Source of the DNA: Lachnoclostridium sp. UBA3775
GTDB lineage: Bacteria > Bacillota > Clostridia > Lachnospirales > Lachnospiraceae
NCBI GenBank assembly: GCA_002369525.1
Contig: DFFN01000057.1
Coordinates: 1 to 25,431, forward strand
DNA: 25,431 nt
Direction: 5' to 3'
The notes under the pieces: generated by a model
What the model was told of the DNA's origin: nothing
The model's database searches: none
Seen by the model: only the letters and a program-made list of their open reading frames with translations
Program-made: the position numbers and the translations under genes
Part shown: positions 21,746 to 25,431 of the stretch, one piece after another
How the letters are laid out: every line of letters begins with the position of its first letter
Numbering within the stretch: the first letter of the stretch is position 1

Positions 21746-23491
21746 GTGCCAGCTGTTACAATTGACGCAGTGCTCTTTAAGAAGATGTTCCTTACGGGAG
21801 CAAAGCGTCTTGAATCAAAAAAAGAGATAATAAACGAATTGAATGTATTTCCCGTGCCGGACGGTGATACGGGAACAAACATGACCATGACGATAATGTC
21901 TGCGGTCAAAGAGGTAAATAAGCTTAAAAACCCTACAATGGCAGAGCTTTCAAAAGCAATTTCAAGCGGTTCTTTAAGGGGCGCAAGAGGAAACTCCGGC
22001 GTTATCCTTTCACAGCTGTTACGCGGTCTCTGCAAGGTGCTCGGCCAGTTTGAAAAGGTTGATGTATATGCACTGAAGCTTGCGATCGACAAAGCGGTAG
22101 AAACTGCATATAAAGCAGTAATGAAGCCTAAGGAAGGTACAATCCTTACAGTCGCAAGGGCGGCTTCCGAAAAAGCGGCCGAGCTTCTGATCGAGTCCGA
22201 TGAAAAGGACGAGGATCTTGATTTCGTTCCTTTCTGCCGGGCTGTTTTAAAGGCAATGGAGATCGCACTTGAGAAAACTCCCGAGCTTTTGCCGGTACTT
22301 AAGGAAGCCGGAGTAGTCGATTCCGGCGGTACAGGTCTTATCGAGCTTGTACACGGAATGAAGGATGCATTCCTTAATCCCGATATTGAAATCGTGTTTG
22401 AATCCGAGAGTGCAGCAAAAACAACATCTGCACCGAGAGGAGCTTCAAGCAACGACATTTCAACCGCTGATATCAAATTCGGTTATTGCACCGAGTTCAT
22501 CATATTGCTTGAGAAGGAATTCCTTCTTCCGCAGGAGCTTGAATTCAAGGCTTTCCTTGAGTCTATTGGCGATTCGATTGTCTGCGTTGCGTTGGATGAC
22601 ATTGTTAAAGTGCATGTGCATACAAACCATCCCGGCCAGGCCTTTGAAAAGGCCCTTGAATACGGTCAGCTTACAAGCATGAAGATCGATAACATGCGTG
22701 AAGAGCATAACGAGAGAGTGATCACAGGTGCTCTCAACCCCGATCATGAAGCAATCACCGGCGAGAAGGCGGAAGAGGCTAAGAACGCAGAAAAAACCGA
22801 AGAAGTAAATGAAGCTCCTGCTCCGAGAAAAGAAAACGGGTTTATTGCCGTTTCCGTCGGAGAGGGACTTAATGAAATATTTAAAGGCCTTGGCGTAGAT
22901 TACATAATCGAGGGCGGTCAGACAATGAACCCCAGCACCGAGGATATGTTAAAGGCAATCGAGCAGGTAAATGCCAACAACATCTTCATACTTCCGAACA
23001 ACGGTAACATTATCCTTGCCGCAACACAGGCAAGAGATCTTACCGAAGATAAAAATGTTGTTGTGATACCTTCAAAGACAGTTCCTCAGGGTATTTCGGC
23101 AATGATCAATTTCTTCGAAGGAAAGGCTGCAGAGGAAAATGAAGAGGCAATGACAGAAAGCCTTTCATCGGTTAAGACCGGCCAGATCACTTATGCTGTA
23201 AGGGACACCTTCATTGACGGAAAGAATATCCATGTCAATGATATAATGGGACTTAACGACAAGACGATAATCGCAGTCGGAAGCAGCATTGAAGACACGG
23301 CTCTTGAAACTATCAGAACAATGGCAGAGGATGCCGATGCCGAGCTCATTTCAATATATTATGGCGAAGGCGTTACCGAAGATGATGCAAACGCACTTGC
23401 GGACAAGGTTTCCGAAGTGTTTGAGGACATCGATGTGGAAGTGCATTTCGGCGGACAGCCGGTATATTATTACATTGTTTCTGTAGAATAA
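21746..23491 (+). CDS. fakA: Fatty acid kinase subunit A (DAK2/DegV-like, YloV)
   Basis: This is about 581 residues. The N-terminal DhaL kinase domain has NELNVFPVPDGDTGTNMTMT (Mg-ATP site Asp residues), SLRGARGNSGVILSQLLRG, PKEGTILTVARAA and DSGGTGLIEL. A middle domain follows (YCTEFIILLE, GDSIVCVALDDIVKVHVHTNHP), then a FakA C-terminal domain with NIFILPNNGNIILAA and VVVIPSKTVPQGISAM. FakA phosphorylates fatty acids held by FakB (DegV-type) proteins, letting exogenous fatty acids enter phospholipids. No fakB is in the window. Earlier in-frame TTGs (21725, 21740) are too near or upstream of GAGGAGG (21731-21737). GTG 21746, eight bases away, is the best start. An Ala/Glu-rich linker lies near 345-365. 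Confidence 0.94.
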   Translation: MPAVTIDAVLFKKMFLTGAKRLESKKEIINELNVFPVPDGDTGTNMTMTIMSAVKEVNKLKNPTMAELSKAISSGSLRGARGNSGVILSQLLRGLCKVLGQFEKVDVYALKLAIDKAVETAYKAVMKPKEGTILTVARAASEKAAELLIESDEKDEDLDFVPFCRAVLKAMEIALEKTPELLPVLKEAGVVDSGGTGLIELVHGMKDAFLNPDIEIVFESESAAKTTSAPRGASSNDISTADIKFGYCTEFIILLEKEFLLPQELEFKAFLESIGDSIVCVALDDIVKVHVHTNHPGQAFEKALEYGQLTSMKIDNMREEHNERVITGALNPDHEAITGEKAEEAKNAEKTEEVNEAPAPRKENGFIAVSVGEGLNEIFKGLGVDYIIEGGQTMNPSTEDMLKAIEQVNANNIFILPNNGNIILAATQARDLTEDKNVVVIPSKTVPQGISAMINFFEGKAAEENEEAMTESLSSVKTGQITYAVRDTFIDGKNIHVNDIMGLNDKTIIAVGSSIEDTALETIRTMAEDADAELISIYYGEGVTEDDANALADKVSEVFEDIDVEVHFGGQPVYYYIVSVE

Positions 23492-23517
23492 AAGCCGCAG
23501 ACAATAATGATAATCCA

Positions 23518-23552
23518 AGCAGTCAGCGGAGTAATCCGTTGGCTGCTTTTTT
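23518..23552 (+). terminator. fakA terminator
   Basis: A 13-bp stem, AGCAGTCAGCGGA (23518-23530) with TCCGTTGGCTGCT (23535-23547), has two G-T pairs and a GTAA loop and runs into T6. It separates fakA from recG, whose promoter was not identified. Confidence 0.9.
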
Positions 23553-23568
23553 GGTAAGAGGTGGCATA

Positions 23569-25431
23569 ATGCTTGAAACCGTCGATAAACTGACTAATGT
23601 CAAAGGAATAGGCGCGGTAAGCGCAAAACGATTTGAAAAGCTCGGAATAAAGGATGTGGGCTCTTTGATAACCCACTATCCCTTCAGATATGAAACCTAC
23701 AGCCTGCCTGTAGCGATAAACAAGTGCAGGGTCGGAGAAACGGTGACCGTTGAGGGAATGATAAACTCCGAGCTTAAATTCAGCGCGTTCAAAACCTACC
23801 GTATCTGCTTTACGACTGTCAGGGACGACACGGCAGCCATCGAGCTTCGCTGGTATAATGCCCCTTATATCAAAAATCAGGTAAAGTTCGGCCACAGGCT
23901 GATCTTCAGGGGAAAGGTGACTCTGAAAAACGGCAGGCTTTTTCTCGCCCATCCGGAAATCTTTACCAGGGAAAAATACCTTGAAATGCTTAAAAATCTT
24001 AAGCCTGTCTATAAATCCACCTCCGGACTCAATCAGACTTTGATCAGAAAATCAATAAGAACTGTATTTGATGAGCTTGTTTTAAGGGATTATCTTCCCG
24101 CAAAGCTCGTCAAGGAATTTGAACTGAGCTCCCTTCGCGATGCCCTTGAAGACATACATTTCCCCAAAAACGAGGAAATACTTAAAGCCTCACTTTCGAG
24201 AATCATTTTCGACGAATTCTTTGCTTTCCTTTCCAATATGGAGCTTTTAAAAGCCAATGAGACCACAAAGCCGAACAGCTGCAGGATAGAAAGGGGCAGT
24301 GTAAGCGAAAAGATAATAAAAGGTCTTGAATGGGAGCTTACGAAAGACCAGAAGAAGGCGCTTGACGAAATATTTGCCGATATGTCGGGGCCGTCTGTAA
24401 TGCAGAGGCTATTACAGGGTGATGTGGGCTCAGGCAAAACGATAGTGGCGCTGCTTGCTCTTGCAGAAACGGCAGCCTGCGGCTATCAGGGCTGCATCAT
24501 GGCACCTACCGAGGTGCTTGCCGAGCAGCATTATGAGTATTTCAATAAAATGCTTACACCGCTCGGTTTTAAAGTGGCCTTCCTTAAAGGTTCGCTCGGG
24601 GCAAAGCAGAAGAAAGAAGAGTATGAAAGAATTGCGGACGGCGAGGCAGACATTATAGTCGGAACCCATGCCGCAGTACAGGATAAGGTGGTGTTTAAGA
24701 ACCTTGCGCTTGCGGTGATAGATGAGCAGCACCGTTTCGGAGTCAAACAGAGAGAAGCTCTTGAAATGAAAGGAAAAGGAGTGCATCTCCTGTTGATGAG
24801 CGCCACTCCGATACCCAGAACCTATGCACTTATGCTCTACGGAAATATGGACATATCTGTGCTTGCCGAGCTTCCCGCAAACCGCAAACCCATCAAGAAT
24901 CTCGTCGGTGATGAGAATATGCGGGACAGGATATACAGTTTTATGGCCCGGCAGATAAACGAAGGCCATCAGGCCTATGTGATATGTCCTTTGATCGAGG
25001 AAAGCGACAGCCTGGAGGCTGCGGCCGTGGAAGAGTATGTTGTGAACTTAAGAGAAAGGCTCCCTAATATCTCAATCGACCATCTGACCGGCAGGATGAA
25101 GGCTGACGAAAAAAATGAGAAAATGAACGCTTTTGCAAGCGGTAAGACCCGTATACTTGTTTCGACAACGGTAATAGAGGTCGGTATCAATGTGCCGAAT
25201 GCCACGGTCATGCTCATAGAAAATGCCGAGCGTTTCGGTCTGGCTTCCCTGCATCAGATCAGGGGCAGGGTCGGGAGAGGCACAGACCAGTCCTACTGCA
25301 TATTCATGTGCTCGGCCGACAATGAGGCGGCAAAGGAGAGGCTTTCTATTGTGGCGGGCTCAAACGACGGTTTCTATATCGCCGGACAGGACATGAAGTT
25401 AAGGGGGCCGGGCGATTTCTTCGGACTCAGG
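23569..25431 (+). CDS. recG: ATP-dependent DNA helicase RecG, 3' end missing
   Basis: There are 621 codons with no stop before the window edge; the family is about 680-700 residues, so some 60-80 are missing. The N-terminal wedge domain holds LTNVKGIGAVSAKRFEKLGI and LITHYPFRYE (about 8-50) and the OB fold. Helicase motifs are Walker A GDVGSGKT (I), TEVLAEQH (Ia), GTHAAVQD, DEQHRFGVKQRE (II), SATPIPRT (III), STTVIEVGINVPNA (V) and HQIRGRVGRG (VI), then DMKLRGPGDFFGLR at the edge. RecG remodels stalled replication forks and branch-migrates Holliday junctions. AGAGG is seven bases before ATG. It follows fakA as in other clostridia. Confidence 0.97.
   Translation, partial: MLETVDKLTNVKGIGAVSAKRFEKLGIKDVGSLITHYPFRYETYSLPVAINKCRVGETVTVEGMINSELKFSAFKTYRICFTTVRDDTAAIELRWYNAPYIKNQVKFGHRLIFRGKVTLKNGRLFLAHPEIFTREKYLEMLKNLKPVYKSTSGLNQTLIRKSIRTVFDELVLRDYLPAKLVKEFELSSLRDALEDIHFPKNEEILKASLSRIIFDEFFAFLSNMELLKANETTKPNSCRIERGSVSEKIIKGLEWELTKDQKKALDEIFADMSGPSVMQRLLQGDVGSGKTIVALLALAETAACGYQGCIMAPTEVLAEQHYEYFNKMLTPLGFKVAFLKGSLGAKQKKEEYERIADGEADIIVGTHAAVQDKVVFKNLALAVIDEQHRFGVKQREALEMKGKGVHLLLMSATPIPRTYALMLYGNMDISVLAELPANRKPIKNLVGDENMRDRIYSFMARQINEGHQAYVICPLIEESDSLEAAAVEEYVVNLRERLPNISIDHLTGRMKADEKNEKMNAFASGKTRILVSTTVIEVGINVPNATVMLIENAERFGLASLHQIRGRVGRGTDQSYCIFMCSADNEAAKERLSIVAGSNDGFYIAGQDMKLRGPGDFFGLR

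Noticed and set aside
21643..22476. Antisense open frame of 277 codons over fakA
   Set aside because: Ser/Ala/Phe-rich composition typical of a shadow frame; the plus strand encodes clear FakA motifs.
1..25431. Mobile elements, CRISPR arrays, tRNA or rRNA genes
   Set aside because: No transposase, integrase, terminal repeats, regularly spaced repeats, or tRNA/rRNA hallmark sequences were noticed on either strand by eye.

Overview
The window looks like chromosomal DNA of a Gram-positive clostridium, most likely family Lachnospiraceae. I infer this from four things. The rpmB / Gls24 / fakA / recG run follows the Firmicutes arrangement. GerW sits beside a DUF2953 protein, as YtfJ does beside YtfI in Bacillus. 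Ribosome-binding sites are strong AGGAGG types, and the lipoprotein binding protein has a serine-rich linker. The genus cannot be fixed from sequence alone. No rRNA, tRNA, CRISPR array, insertion sequence or phage gene was seen.

Positions 1-12095 are a pentose or furanose uptake and catabolism region. A sodium/proline-type symporter fragment (minus strand) diverges from a five-gene run: an FGGY sugar kinase, L-ribulose-5-phosphate 4-epimerase (araD), an AraC-type response regulator, a LytS/YesM-type sensor kinase and a membrane-anchored YtfQ-like binding protein. After a 209-bp regulatory gap comes a complete YtfQ-YtfR-YtfT-YjfF-like ABC importer: binding protein, ATPase and two permeases. 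An internal terminator-like hairpin separates the binding protein from the ATPase. The likely logic is that the first binding protein senses extracellular sugar and signals through the kinase, the response regulator activates the importer promoter, and the imported sugar is phosphorylated and epimerised to xylulose 5-phosphate. The kinase/AraD pair points to L-arabinose or an arabinofuranose or galactofuranose relative, but the ligand is inferred.

Positions 12096-14458 hold an independent three-gene operon: a DUF1538 membrane protein made of two visible repeats, and two different divergent P-II-like proteins. This looks like a PII-gated transporter of unknown substrate and is the best candidate for an undescribed system here.

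Positions 14460-17136 (minus strand) hold rqcH (ribosome quality control) followed by a PHP-family phosphoesterase of the histidinol-phosphatase type, probably one transcript. A compact divergent promoter region separates this from 17198-20957 (plus strand), a four-gene operon: a rhomboid-like protein that lacks the protease active site and carries a C-terminal zinc ribbon, an unrecognised helical protein, a DUF2953 membrane protein and GerW.

Positions 20958-25431 are conserved core genes: rpmB with its own promoter and terminator, a Gls24/Asp23 protein (YloU-like) with fakA (YloV), a terminator, and recG, which runs off the window end. No stretch longer than about 210 bases lacks a gene. The four largest gaps (353-556, 7063-7271, 12012-12182, 17084-17259) contain promoters, inverted repeats and terminators as listed.
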